Assembly (NCBI GenBank): GCA_964418755.1
Contig: CAYQNS010000002.1
Coordinates: forward strand, 14,382-78,381
Direction of reading: 5' to 3'
DNA: 64,000 nucleotides
DNA from: 4572-123 sp964418755
GTDB lineage: Bacteria > Desulfobacterota > Desulfobacteria > Desulfobacterales > 4572-123
Positions 53,213-61,891 of this stretch are shown one piece after another. Every line of letters begins with the position of its first letter. Positions within the stretch are counted from its first letter, which is position 1. A program made the position numbers and the translations under genes. The notes under the pieces were generated by a model. That model saw only the letters and a list, made by a program, of their open reading frames with translations. It was not told where the DNA came from and did not search any database.

Positions 53213-54305
53213 GGGTAGTTCATTTTTTTACGAAATAAGCAGACACATAATTTTTATATCAAATGACGCTTAAAAAATCCGGTGGGAAACTTAGAACCAA
53301 ATTCGATTCATGGATAAATGCCTATTAATATCTTAAAGGGCTTTATTTACAAACAGTTACAATAGCTTTATAAAATAGCAAGATTAATTCTAATAAATTT
53401 TAACACTTTAAAGTGAGTTTTTAAAGCGCCATACGTCATATAAATATATATAAGTTGGTGTTGAATGCCGAACGTTATAAACTTCGGATGGTAACCATCT
53501 TAATTTGATTTTATTATAATTTTTGATGGTAATTTTTATATTGCTAAGACGTTTAAAAGCAAAGCTAAAATTGATGTTAAATGATTTAATAAAAAAATGT
53601 CAACTATAAGTCAAATTAATAATAATTATAATTCTGATAACAATAAGTTATTATTGGGTGACTACAGACCTCGTGAAAAATGGCCTTTTAAAGCATGATT
53701 TTTTTGGGCACTCACCTTTTTTAAGCGGCGACCGGCCAACTTCAATATGTAGCATTTTCCCGATCGGAATATAGCTTAACGCATTCAGCTTTTTACAAAG
53801 CTGTTCCTGCGTTTTTCGACGACTCGGTTGCTGCAGTGGTTCCAATCAGACAACTACCCTATCTACTTCAGATTTGATCCATCTTTGTTGAAGACTTCTT
53901 TTGCTTTTGAATTTTTTTATAAGCGAAAACAGACCAATTATGCAAATAATGTCAATTAAATCACAAAGTCATGTTGCAAAAAGAAAAAACGACTTTTTTC
54001 CTACCTGCATGTAAAAATACAGTCTTGATATTTTTTAAATAATTGAAAAAACAATGTTTTTGTTTAGTGCCAAGGGGCTATATCAGGGATTCTGAAATCT
54101 GTCCTCATTGATAAGAGGATAAATCTTTTACCTGTAGATTTAGACCAAGTCATCAGCAGGCAATATGCCTGAATATGCTTGGGAATACCGCATTAGGTTC
54201 AAATAAAAATAATTAGGGACTTGTTTTTCTAAACATCAATTTTCCGCTAAAAATGAAAATTATTAGAAATAACAAACTATTAATTATATTATGAAAAAAA
54301 CGATG
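53213..54305. other. AT-rich intergenic region of about 1.1 kb
   Basis: No convincing gene is seen. The region is much richer in A+T than its surroundings. A patch at 53651-53845 is less AT-rich and holds a 64-codon minus-strand frame starting MEPLQQPSRRKTQEQLCKKL that I do not recognise. Around 54080-54170 a short plus-strand frame reads INLLPVDLDQVIS, which resembles the LLP-x-x-L start of some transposases but is too short to assign. CAGGCA-ATA-TGCCTG near 54159 is a perfect small hairpin. Confidence 0.4.
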
Positions 54306-55358
54306 TCAAGCAATAATATCGCTATACAGGGAGTATCTCCCATATTTTTTAACCGCCTCAATCATGGCCAGGAAATTTTCGGATTTTACACCGGAATGTA
54401 TGCTGTTGCTGGAAGAAAGAATATGACCACCCCCTGGAGATGCCGACTTTATGCACATTCTCACCGCTTTGATCACCTGTTCGGGAGTACCGTTGGTCAA
54501 AAGATCCCCGCAATCGATATTGCCGATGATACAGACCCTGTTCCCATACATTTTCTTGATTTTTTGAATGTCCATCCCTGCAATAGGATCAATTGGATTG
54601 ATTCCGTCAATCCCTGTTGCGATGATCATATCCAAAATCTTCATGAGATTGCCATCGCTATGCTTTATGCAAAAGGCCCCCATTTCATGGACAAGGGTTA
54701 CCATTTTTTTCAACCCCGGAAGAACGAATTTTCTAAAATGTTTTGGGGAAATCATCGGGCCTTGATTATATGCGTAATCATCCCCTAACATCACTATCTC
54801 AGCCCCGGCTTTAATGGCTTTTTTAACAACTTCCATTTCATAACTGAAGGCCATTTCTGTGATTTCATGCGCAAATTTCGGATTTTCTATATAATCGAGG
54901 AAAAGATTTTCTGTTCCTCTGAGATACCGCGGGTTACTCATGACGTCACGGTTTTCCCATATAATTGCCTTTTCCCCTTTGAATCTTTGAACGAGATCAG
55001 GGAAAGGACCAAGAACATCAGGGTCTTCTGGGTCTGGAGGAGTATATGATTTTAGATCCTTTTCGGAGTCGATGATCCCTTCGATGGGATATGCGATGGC
55101 TTCCCCGGTGTACACACGGGTTACCCCCCATTTATCTTGGAATTTATAGCCCGGTTGAACATCTCTCTGGTGACCCGACAATGTATGCTCATATCCCAAA
55201 CTGACGGCATCCATTCCGATTTTATCTAAAAAATCAAAGTATGAGCATCCCGGATGGATAGCATCAATTACTTTTGAATCGATAGACCATTCCAGCATTG
55301 GAACTCGATCGGGTTCTTTTCTTTCTAAAGCGGCAAAAATACGTTGTCGCGAATTCAT
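54306..55358 (-). CDS. UroD/MtaA-superfamily methyltransferase-like protein
   Basis: This 350-residue TIM-barrel protein of the uroporphyrinogen decarboxylase superfamily starts MNSRQRIFAALERKEPDRVP, the usual opening of the MtaA/MtbA-like branch used in corrinoid-dependent methyl transfer. Other pieces are MLGDDYAYNQGPMISPKHFRKF, FCIKHSDGNLMKILDMII with candidate metal ligands Cys and His, IIGNIDCGDLL and GGHILSSSNSIH. True UroD is unlikely given the context. AAGGAGG six bases before the ATG at 55358 fixes the start. The substrate is unknown. It lies downstream of the saccharopine-dehydrogenase-like gene on the same strand. Confidence 0.8.
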   Translation of the reverse strand: MNSRQRIFAALERKEPDRVPMLEWSIDSKVIDAIHPGCSYFDFLDKIGMDAVSLGYEHTLSGHQRDVQPGYKFQDKWGVTRVYTGEAIAYPIEGIIDSEKDLKSYTPPDPEDPDVLGPFPDLVQRFKGEKAIIWENRDVMSNPRYLRGTENLFLDYIENPKFAHEITEMAFSYEMEVVKKAIKAGAEIVMLGDDYAYNQGPMISPKHFRKFVLPGLKKMVTLVHEMGAFCIKHSDGNLMKILDMIIATGIDGINPIDPIAGMDIQKIKKMYGNRVCIIGNIDCGDLLTNGTPEQVIKAVRMCIKSASPGGGHILSSSNSIHSGVKSENFLAMIEAVKKYGRYSLYSDIIA

Positions 55359-55420
55359 GTCAGCCTCCTTTAACCTTAATTCCATTTTTTTGAAAAATCA
55401 CCTTTTTTTATTGACGATGC

Positions 55421-55525
55421 ATTATCATCACGGTGAAATCGAGAAGAACCGGGCCGGGCTGTCTGCCCTGGGAGTGTTAAAAAACATTCAGATGAGCAGT
55501 AATGGGTTATTCCATCCCGGCATAA
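55421..55525 (+). pseudogene. Possible decayed N-terminus of a CobD-like aminotransferase
   Basis: From an ATG at 55421 the frame reads HYHHGEIEKNRAG, then IQMSSNG, in a pattern similar to HGGDIYELARE then IIDMSSNVNPLG at the start of the aminotransferase at 58128. The His-Gly and Met-Ser-Ser-Asn positions are the same 21 codons apart, and ATGAGCAGTAATG is identical over 13 bases. The frame then loses similarity. This is a weak match and could be chance. Confidence 0.3.
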
Positions 55526-55558
55526 ACTCAACACGATTATTAATAGAAAGTTCAGGCC

Positions 55559-56728
55559 TCATGAGAAGGGAATCTCCTCGACTTTTTCATGTACTATGAT
55601 ACCTCGTCTGGAAAGCTCGGTGAATACCGCTGATGGTTCAAAAGCCAGTTCAGGGGCGATCACACCGGACCCGTGAACTCGGCCACTGTCGATCATCTGG
55701 GCACCGATACTCATGGGGATGCCCACACAGCGTGTATAGGCACGCAGCTTTTCCCATCCTTTGACCGAGCCGTCCGAGGCTGGATGAGTGTGAGTGAGGA
55801 GATGTCGGTATCTTTTCCCCTCCCGGCTGCCGGTGACCTCAACGTGCAGCGCATATCCGTAAAGATCGGTGGTTTGCCCCTCTTGGGACTGCAGAAGATA
55901 GTCTGCAACGGCATCCAGTATTCCTACCTGTACGCCGTCTACTTCGATTCTGTCGTTACGCATGAAACCCCAGTCATAAAGAGTGCGAATAAGCGCCATG
56001 TTTTCAAGCGGCCAGGTACCGCGTACTTCGATCAGTTGTATCTGTTTGTCAGCCAGCGATTTTGGAAGGGTCATGGTTTCAGCATGGGGAATGATGTACT
56101 GGACATGGGTTCCAAAAGGCGGCGGCAGTTCGATTTCCATAGGGCGGGCAAAGGGCGGTACCTGGATAAATTTCCCATTTTCATAAACCACGCGGGAGGG
56201 CAGATCAGGATCGTACTCCATGCGTGTGGTTTCGGCAATTGCCGGTGAAAAAGCCACCGGTCGGAATGCACCGTGGCTGATACGGATTGTGTCCACCGTC
56301 TCCAACTGGTCGGCAGCATGCCTGGTCATCATATTCGTAATCCCGGGGGTCATCCCCATGCCCGGAATACAGATTTTCCCGTTGTCTGAAAATTCTCGAT
56401 CAAATTCCCATTCGGCACCACAGCCGTTGAGGTTGATACCATGTACACCGGCTTCGGCGATGCAGGCGGTTGAGCGGTCGTTGAGAGAAATGGTGGTGCC
56501 GTCCATAGCCAAATCATAGCCTTTGATAGTGGCCACCGCTGACTGACGATCATTGACATCGATTTTTACAAAATCCACCCGGGGGTCGTCAAGCCACTTT
56601 ACCACCTCCAGCCCTGCATTTTCATTATAGTCGGCGATAGTAATTTTTTCAAAATCCGAATACTCCACGAGATCATAAACCGATTCCCGGCTTATTTTAC
56701 CGGCGGCACCCAAACACAAGATTTTCAT
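55559..56728 (-). CDS. Saccharopine-dehydrogenase-like oxidoreductase
   Basis: This 389-residue protein has the saccharopine dehydrogenase/carboxynorspermidine synthase fold. The N-terminal Rossmann domain starts MKILCLGAAGKISRESVYDL, with DYNENAGLEVVKWLDD following. CIPGMGMTPGITNMMTRHAAD and a C-terminal substrate domain ending HGSGVIAPELAFEP are also typical. It probably reduces or oxidises an imine/secondary amine with NAD(P). The exact substrate is unknown. AAGGAAGG lies five bases before the ATG. It is divergent from the GntR gene, and a 55-bp copy of its 5' end lies beside rluD. Confidence 0.8.
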   Translation of the reverse strand: MKILCLGAAGKISRESVYDLVEYSDFEKITIADYNENAGLEVVKWLDDPRVDFVKIDVNDRQSAVATIKGYDLAMDGTTISLNDRSTACIAEAGVHGINLNGCGAEWEFDREFSDNGKICIPGMGMTPGITNMMTRHAADQLETVDTIRISHGAFRPVAFSPAIAETTRMEYDPDLPSRVVYENGKFIQVPPFARPMEIELPPPFGTHVQYIIPHAETMTLPKSLADKQIQLIEVRGTWPLENMALIRTLYDWGFMRNDRIEVDGVQVGILDAVADYLLQSQEGQTTDLYGYALHVEVTGSREGKRYRHLLTHTHPASDGSVKGWEKLRAYTRCVGIPMSIGAQMIDSGRVHGSGVIAPELAFEPSAVFTELSRRGIIVHEKVEEIPFS

Positions 56729-56755
56729 TTGGCCTTCCTTTCAATCCGAGGTATA

Positions 56756-56772
56756 ATTATATGTATATACAT
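56756..56772 (-). promoter_or_regulatory. Candidate -10 and palindrome upstream of the saccharopine-dehydrogenase-like gene
   Basis: On the minus strand TATAAT (56756-56761) is a consensus -10 with a poor -35. A perfect palindrome ATGTATATACAT (56761-56772) touches it. Its TGTATA/TATACA halves recall the arms of the GntR-side operator, although the spacing differs. Confidence 0.5.
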
Positions 56773-56932
56773 GAATGATGTGTAGCAACCCTAAATTGTC
56801 ATGTCAATAAATAATTTTTAAACGATATGTTTATACCACCCATTTGACTATAATTATTTGAATAACTAGCAAATATTAAAATTTAATAAATTCTAATAAA
56901 ATATTAACGAGCACACTTGTCAAATAAAGTGG

Positions 56933-56963
56933 TTGACTTTGTATATACCGTTACTATACAAAG
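56933..56963 (+). promoter_or_regulatory. gntR promoter with embedded palindromic operator
   Basis: TTGACT (56933-56938) and TATACA (56955-56960) form a promoter with a 16-bp spacer. A perfect inverted repeat CTTTGTATA (56937-56945) and TATACAAAG (56955-56963), with 9 bp between, lies across it. The arrangement suggests autorepression by the adjacent GntR-type regulator. Confidence 0.75.
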
Positions 56964-57057
56964 AGTAGAGTTGTCCTATTAGGATCGGAAAAGACAAAGT
57001 TTATCTATGAACCGGACAAATTTAGAAAAAACAGGCAGTGCGAAAGGAGTAAATGGA

Positions 57058-57813
57058 ATGGGCTTGAATTATCGCAGAAAAATTCCTAAATATTTACAGA
57101 TCCATCAGTACTTGCGCAACATGATCGACCGTGGGGAAATTAAACGCGGCGATAAGCTCCCCATCGAGACCGAGCTGTCCAGTATGTTCGCGGTCAACCG
57201 CATGACGGTGCGTAAAGCGATGAATTTATTGGTAGCCGACAAAATGGTAATCCGCCAACCGGGCAAAGGGACTTTCCTGATCTCCGAAAAATCTAATAAT
57301 TTAATCTATAACCTGAAAAATATCACCAGTTTTGTTGATGACATGAAAAGCTCCGGATTTAATCCTACATATCAAACGATTGATGTGAAAGTGGTTCAGG
57401 CGGACGACGAAGTAAGCAAATTGCTAAAATTGAAAAATGACCAACGAACCATTTACTCTTTACGGGTGTTGCATGCCAATGATGAACCGGTACTTATCGA
57501 GAAAAGCTATCTTCCCTATTTAAAATTCAAAGATATCCTGGATATGGATTTTAATACTACCCTTTATCAAATTCTCACGGAAAAGTTTGATATCACGCTG
57601 GATTATGCTACCCAGTGTTTGACGGCGGAGCTATCCGGAGAGGAAGATACCGGAATGTTCAAACTGGCCCAGCCCATCCCCTGTATGAAGATGGAATCCG
57701 TACTGTACGATTCGGGCAACTCTCCGGTGGAGGCCCTTTTCGCCTGCTATCGTGGTAGTAAGTACAAATTCAGATTCAAGGCAGGGCGCTATATTCGTCA
57801 TTCGATCCTGTAG
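57058..57813 (+). CDS. GntR-family regulator, HutC/UTRA subfamily
   Basis: This 251-residue regulator has an N-terminal winged helix (about 10-78) with LPIETELSSMFAVNRMTVRK and IRQPGKGTFLI, and a C-terminal UTRA ligand-binding domain (about 95-240) with TIYSLRVLHANDEPVLIEKSYLP. UTRA regulators respond to small metabolites, often the substrate or product of the neighbouring pathway. I start it at ATG 57058, eight bases after AAAGGAG; an in-frame ATG at 57007 has no ribosome site. It sits in the middle of the importer/enzyme island. Confidence 0.88.
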   Translation: MGLNYRRKIPKYLQIHQYLRNMIDRGEIKRGDKLPIETELSSMFAVNRMTVRKAMNLLVADKMVIRQPGKGTFLISEKSNNLIYNLKNITSFVDDMKSSGFNPTYQTIDVKVVQADDEVSKLLKLKNDQRTIYSLRVLHANDEPVLIEKSYLPYLKFKDILDMDFNTTLYQILTEKFDITLDYATQCLTAELSGEEDTGMFKLAQPIPCMKMESVLYDSGNSPVEALFACYRGSKYKFRFKAGRYIRHSIL

Positions 57814-58127
57814 CCCGACTATCCTGGCAGTTAAAAATCATTTTTGCCTAACTCAGGATGTCGAAATTGTATATAATTGTTTTAATACACCAAATTCTCA
57901 ATTTAAAGAATTCCATATCTCTGAAACCGTATGCTTGCCCTTTGAACATTTTGATTTTATTGTCTGTCCCTCTAAATATCCTATTGAATAGGATAATCGT
58001 AGTAGTTGAGAATATCGAGAATATGTTCATGAATGGTTGTGGACTGAGGGTTATTTTTGACGTGATGCAAAAAATCTGGTAGAAACCGGACGCATGAAAA
58101 ATATGATTCTTTATTGCAGGGGGCAGG
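57814..58127. other. Intergenic region, no gene seen
   Basis: This 314-bp stretch between gntR and the aminotransferase is AT-rich. I see no open frame with a ribosome site, no strong hairpin and no consensus promoter. The only clear signal is GGGGGCAGG directly before the aminotransferase ATG. Confidence 0.5.
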
Positions 58128-59210
58128 ATGCTGAAAGGACACGGCGGTGATATTTATGAACTGGCCCGGGAGTTAAACTGCCGGACAGACACAATTATAG
58201 ACATGAGCAGTAATGTCAATCCACTGGGTCCCATGCCGGAGATGATGGATTTTCTCCGGGACCGGATTGGAGACATCACCCGGCTGCCGGAGGTGAATGC
58301 CAAAGGGATTATCAACCTGTTTGCCGGGGCACTGGGCGTTGATCCTGAACTTGTGATGACGGCCAACGGCAGCACCTGGTTTATCCATACGATTCCATTG
58401 GCCCTGAAAACAAGACGGGCATTGATTATCGGCCCGACCTATTCGGATTATGCTGCCGGATGCCGGATGCACAATGTTGAGCACAGATTCTGGTTCAGCC
58501 GGACAGATAACGATTTTCAGCCAGTGATACAGGAGATTGACAAAGCCCTGCGGGGCTTTGACACCGTATTTATATGCAACCCCAACAACCCCGCTGGCGC
58601 GCTGATACCCCATGGCGATATCCTTGATCTGTGCATACGTCATCCTGGGGTGGTGTTTGTTGTGGACGAGGCCTATTTGCCCTTTGTCGCCGGCGGTGCC
58701 GAATCCAGCGTAGCCGGGTGCGGTCTTCTAAATGTGGTTGTGTTGAATTCAATGTCGAAAATATTTCGAATTCCCGGGCTCAGGATCGGTTTTATGGTCT
58801 CATCCGCCCCGGTGATTCAAAAAATGGCCCGATATGCATTGCCGTGGTGTGTAAGCATTCTGGCCCATGCGGCTGTTGCCTGGGTGCTGACCAATCCTGC
58901 AACAACGGATGAATTTGTTGAAAAAACAGTGCGATTTGTCACGGCCCAGAGAACCGTTGTAGCAGAAGGCCTTGAACCCGTGGCAGATCTGACGGTATTT
59001 CCCGGCAGTGCGAATTTTATACTGGTGCGGCTTCCAGAAGGGATTTCTGCAGAAACGGTTTGCGCTGCCCTGGCGGCAGACAGAATACTGATTCGAAACT
59101 GCGCCAATTTTAAAGGCCTTTCCAACCGGTTTGTCCGGATTTCGCTGAAAACAGAGGATGTCAACCGAAAACTGATCCGAAAATTGTCGGATATCTGTAA
59201 TAATATCTAA
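58128..59210 (+). CDS. PLP-dependent aminotransferase, CobD/HisC-like
   Basis: This 360-residue fold-type I PLP enzyme begins with HGGDIYELARE and IIDMSSNVNPLGP, the N-terminal layout of threonine-phosphate decarboxylase CobD and related HisC-like proteins. The PLP motifs are NPNNPAG, VVDEAYLPF and the lysine in NSMSKIFRIPGLRIGF. It could decarboxylate or transaminate an amino acid. No cobalamin synthesis gene is adjacent, so a catabolic role with the neighbouring importer is as likely. The start follows GGGGGCAGG. Confidence 0.82.
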   Translation: MLKGHGGDIYELARELNCRTDTIIDMSSNVNPLGPMPEMMDFLRDRIGDITRLPEVNAKGIINLFAGALGVDPELVMTANGSTWFIHTIPLALKTRRALIIGPTYSDYAAGCRMHNVEHRFWFSRTDNDFQPVIQEIDKALRGFDTVFICNPNNPAGALIPHGDILDLCIRHPGVVFVVDEAYLPFVAGGAESSVAGCGLLNVVVLNSMSKIFRIPGLRIGFMVSSAPVIQKMARYALPWCVSILAHAAVAWVLTNPATTDEFVEKTVRFVTAQRTVVAEGLEPVADLTVFPGSANFILVRLPEGISAETVCAALAADRILIRNCANFKGLSNRFVRISLKTEDVNRKLIRKLSDICNNI

Positions 59211-59242
59211 AGAATGAAGTTTCATGATTTGCTGTATTTTCC

Positions 59243-59270
59243 TTGACAAATATAATCGATAAATTATATC
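59243..59270 (+). promoter_or_regulatory. Candidate promoter of the system 2 importer
   Basis: TTGACA (59243-59248) and TATATC (59265-59270) are separated by 16 bp. Downstream, a perfect 10-bp palindrome ATCACGTGAT at 59430-59439 lies 36 bp before the start codon and could be an operator. Confidence 0.5.
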
Positions 59271-59474
59271 TTATTTTTTCAAAATCGAATGCCATAATTC
59301 AATGGTTCCATTGTTTTTGTTTCTCTGATTTTCAAAAGTTTCTGAAAATATTGATAGCAGAATTATCACAATATATTTCATATGTGCCGTTTTTTTAATC
59401 TTTGTTCCTACTGCTGTATAATTTTACTTATCACGTGATCATCAATGCCAACATCTAAAAAAGGAGGACGTTTT

Positions 59475-60500
59475 ATGAAAAAGTTTGGTGTATTATTCGT
59501 TTCGATAGTTGTTGTGTCTGTGTTTTTGGCCGGGCCGGTCATGGCCAAAGACAAAGTAGTTATTTATACTTCTCTGGAAAATGAAGAAGTGGTGGAATAC
59601 ATTGCGCAGGCTAAAGTGGAGTTGCCGGATCTCGATATTCAGGCGATTCGACTTTCCACCGGAGAACTGGGCGCCAGAATGCTGGCTGAAAAAAACAACC
59701 CCCAGGCGGATTGTGTCTGGGGCTGGGCCGTCACCAACATGGAGGAATTCGTCCCCAAAAATATGATAAAACCATACAAACCGACAGGATGGGACAAGAT
59801 TCCGGCTCATTTTAAAGACCCCAATGGATACTGGACCGCCATCGATTTATATGCAGCAGCCTTTGTGATCAATACAAAGGTAATGGAGAAGAAAAACCTC
59901 CCTATGCCCAAGGGATGGAACGATCTGCTGAATCCAGCCTATAAAGATATGCTGATCATGCCCAACCCTGCCAGTTCCGGTACCGGATTCCTGCAGGTCG
60001 CCAGTCTGCTGGAGATGCTGGATCCGGATTACAAAACCAAACCGATTGAAGACAACAAAGCCTGGGATTTTTTAAAGAAACTCGATAAAAATATGGGCCA
60101 GTACATCAAAAGCGGTTCCAAACCGGCCAAGCTGACGGCAGCTGGTGAATACGCCATCGGCTGTTCCTTTGCCTTTGTATATTCCTCTTTAAAGAAAAAA
60201 GGATTTCCGGTCGTGATGGTACTGCCCGAAGAGGGAGCCGGTTTCGAACTGGAGGCCAATGCACTGCTCGAAGGCGCCAGACATGAAGCAGCCGCCAAAA
60301 AATTTCTGAATTGGGCCATTTCCAAAAGCGCCATGAAGGGATATGCCAAGTTTAAAATAGGCGTCACCTACCCGGGCATTCATGGACCCAAAACCATGCC
60401 GCCGCTGGACTCGATCAAGCTGGCGCCCATGGATTTTCCGTGGCAGTCTAAAAATCGTGCCAAAATTCTTGAAGTCTGGTCGAATCTTTTTCTGCATTAA
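59475..60500 (+). CDS. ABC importer periplasmic binding protein (system 2)
   Basis: This 341-residue family 1 binding protein has a signal peptide of about 24 residues (MKKFGVLFVSIVVVSVFLAG, cleavage near VMAKDK). The mature part has VVIYTSLENEEVVEYIAQA, ADCVWGWAVTNMEEF, WNDLLNPAYKDMLIMPNPASSGTGF and a C-terminal ISKSAMKGYAKF. The layout matches the FbpA-like group that includes the putative 2-aminoethylphosphonate binding protein PhnS2, but no phosphonate-cleavage gene is nearby. GGAGG lies upstream of ATG 59475. A terminator-like hairpin follows before the ATPase gene. Confidence 0.87.
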   Translation: MKKFGVLFVSIVVVSVFLAGPVMAKDKVVIYTSLENEEVVEYIAQAKVELPDLDIQAIRLSTGELGARMLAEKNNPQADCVWGWAVTNMEEFVPKNMIKPYKPTGWDKIPAHFKDPNGYWTAIDLYAAAFVINTKVMEKKNLPMPKGWNDLLNPAYKDMLIMPNPASSGTGFLQVASLLEMLDPDYKTKPIEDNKAWDFLKKLDKNMGQYIKSGSKPAKLTAAGEYAIGCSFAFVYSSLKKKGFPVVMVLPEEGAGFELEANALLEGARHEAAAKKFLNWAISKSAMKGYAKFKIGVTYPGIHGPKTMPPLDSIKLAPMDFPWQSKNRAKILEVWSNLFLH

Positions 60501-60523
60501 TTTGATTGCATGAGCAACCAAAG

Positions 60524-60568
60524 GGCTTCATGGGCAGCTGGTGACAGGGTCCATGAAGCTCTTTTTTA
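60524..60568 (+). terminator. Terminator inside the system 2 operon
   Basis: GGGCTTCATGG (60524-60534) pairs with CCATGAAGCTC (60552-60562) over 11 positions with one G-T, and TTTTTT follows at 60563-60568. Located after the binding protein gene and before the ATPase gene, it would let more binding protein than membrane components be made. Confidence 0.85.
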
Positions 60569-60759
60569 CGCTGTTGCTGTATAAACATCTATGCATTTTG
60601 AGTGTTTGGATTGGTCCGACACGGTTCCCGATTCATGGAACAGAATATCCATTATGGTCATCTAACGGACAGTGCCGTTATCCCCTGATGCCCATCGTGT
60701 TGTGAAAAGTATCGCTTTCTCAATGTTATCTGTAGTGGAAAGGAGCATGCACAAGGAAC

Positions 60760-61848
60760 ATGTCAAAAAATCTGGTTTTAAATAATATTAGCAAATCATT
60801 TGGTTCACTGGTTGCGGTGGACAATGTTAGTCTCACCGTTGCTCCCGGAGAATTTGTCTGTTTTCTAGGACCCAGCGGATGCGGCAAGACCACGTTGCTG
60901 CGAATCATTACAGGGTTTGAGTTTCAGACTTCCGGGGATATTTCATACGGTGATATAAACCTAAACAATGTGATACCGCAGAAAAGAGATTTTGGAATTG
61001 TTTTTCAATCGTATGCTCTGTTTCCCAATATGACGGTGTATCAGAACATCGCCTTTGGGCTGAAAATGCGCAAGATGCCGCTGAATCTAATCGATAATCG
61101 CGTCGATGAAATGCTCGAACTGATGGGACTTGCCGAATGGAAAACCCATTATCCGTCCCAGTTGAGCGGCGGGCAGCAGCAGCGGGTGGCTCTGGGCCGC
61201 GCCATTGCCATAAAACCGAATGTGCTGCTGCTGGACGAACCCCTAAGTGCGCTGGATGCGAAAATCCGGGTGCGCCTGCGTGCCGTGATCAAACGATTGC
61301 AGCACGATCTGGGCATTACCATGATTTATGTTACCCATGATCAGGAGGAAGCACTCAGCATGGCCGACCGCGTCGTGGTCATGCGTGAGGGACAGTTCAG
61401 ACAGGTGGGTTCACCCTGGGAAATCTATAAGAAACCCAAAACCAGTTTCATCGCCGAGTTTGTCGGGACATCCAATTTTTTTGAAGGCCGAAAAAAAGAT
61501 GACCGGGTCCTGTACGGCCAGTCTGCATTCAAGGTCTCTGAAATAGATACGGCAGACAGTGAAAAGGTCTATTTGGCCATTCGCCCCGAAGATATTGAAA
61601 TCGTCGGAGCAACGGTTGCATCAGACGATTGCGTTGCTTCCAATATTGTCGATGTAACGGCTGAACTGGTCACGTTTCTTGGCGCTGTTGTCAGTATTCT
61701 CGTTAGGTTTGAAGGTCAGGAGATGTTAGTTGATATCGCCCAGAAAGAGTTTGCGAAAAAACCGATTAAAGAAAAAGATAAAATGAAACTCTATTTTCCG
61801 CCGGATGCCTTCCATGTTTATTCGGAAATATTCAAGAAATTGATTTAA
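60760..61848 (+). CDS. ABC importer ATPase (system 2)
   Basis: This 362-residue PotA/FbpC-type ATPase has Walker A GPSGCGKT at 37-44, QSYALFPNM, the signature LSGGQQQRVALGRAIA near 135-150, Walker B VLLLDEP and VTHDQEEALSMADRV. A C-terminal regulatory domain (about 240-355) has AIRPEDIEIVG. It is clearly related to the system 1 ATPase. AAGGA lies just two bases before the ATG, and a stronger AGGAG lies 14 bases upstream. The permease follows after 43 bp. Confidence 0.9.
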   Translation: MSKNLVLNNISKSFGSLVAVDNVSLTVAPGEFVCFLGPSGCGKTTLLRIITGFEFQTSGDISYGDINLNNVIPQKRDFGIVFQSYALFPNMTVYQNIAFGLKMRKMPLNLIDNRVDEMLELMGLAEWKTHYPSQLSGGQQQRVALGRAIAIKPNVLLLDEPLSALDAKIRVRLRAVIKRLQHDLGITMIYVTHDQEEALSMADRVVVMREGQFRQVGSPWEIYKKPKTSFIAEFVGTSNFFEGRKKDDRVLYGQSAFKVSEIDTADSEKVYLAIRPEDIEIVGATVASDDCVASNIVDVTAELVTFLGAVVSILVRFEGQEMLVDIAQKEFAKKPIKEKDKMKLYFPPDAFHVYSEIFKKLI

Positions 61849-61891
61849 ACGATATGGACCGTTTTGAATACCGGAAAAGGAAGATGGAAAA

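Noticed and set aside
53651..53845. A 64-codon minus-strand open frame in the AT-rich gap
   Set aside because: No clear ribosome site and no recognisable motif. It may be a remnant but cannot be supported as a gene.
54306..55358. Haem-pathway uroporphyrinogen decarboxylase
   Set aside because: The N-terminus and context fit the MtaA/MtbA-like branch better, and no haem biosynthesis gene is nearby.
60747..60785. A 12-codon frame overlapping the start of the system 2 ATPase
   Set aside because: AGGAG is only one base from its ATG, too close for initiation, and the peptide has no special features. I see no evidence for a leader peptide.
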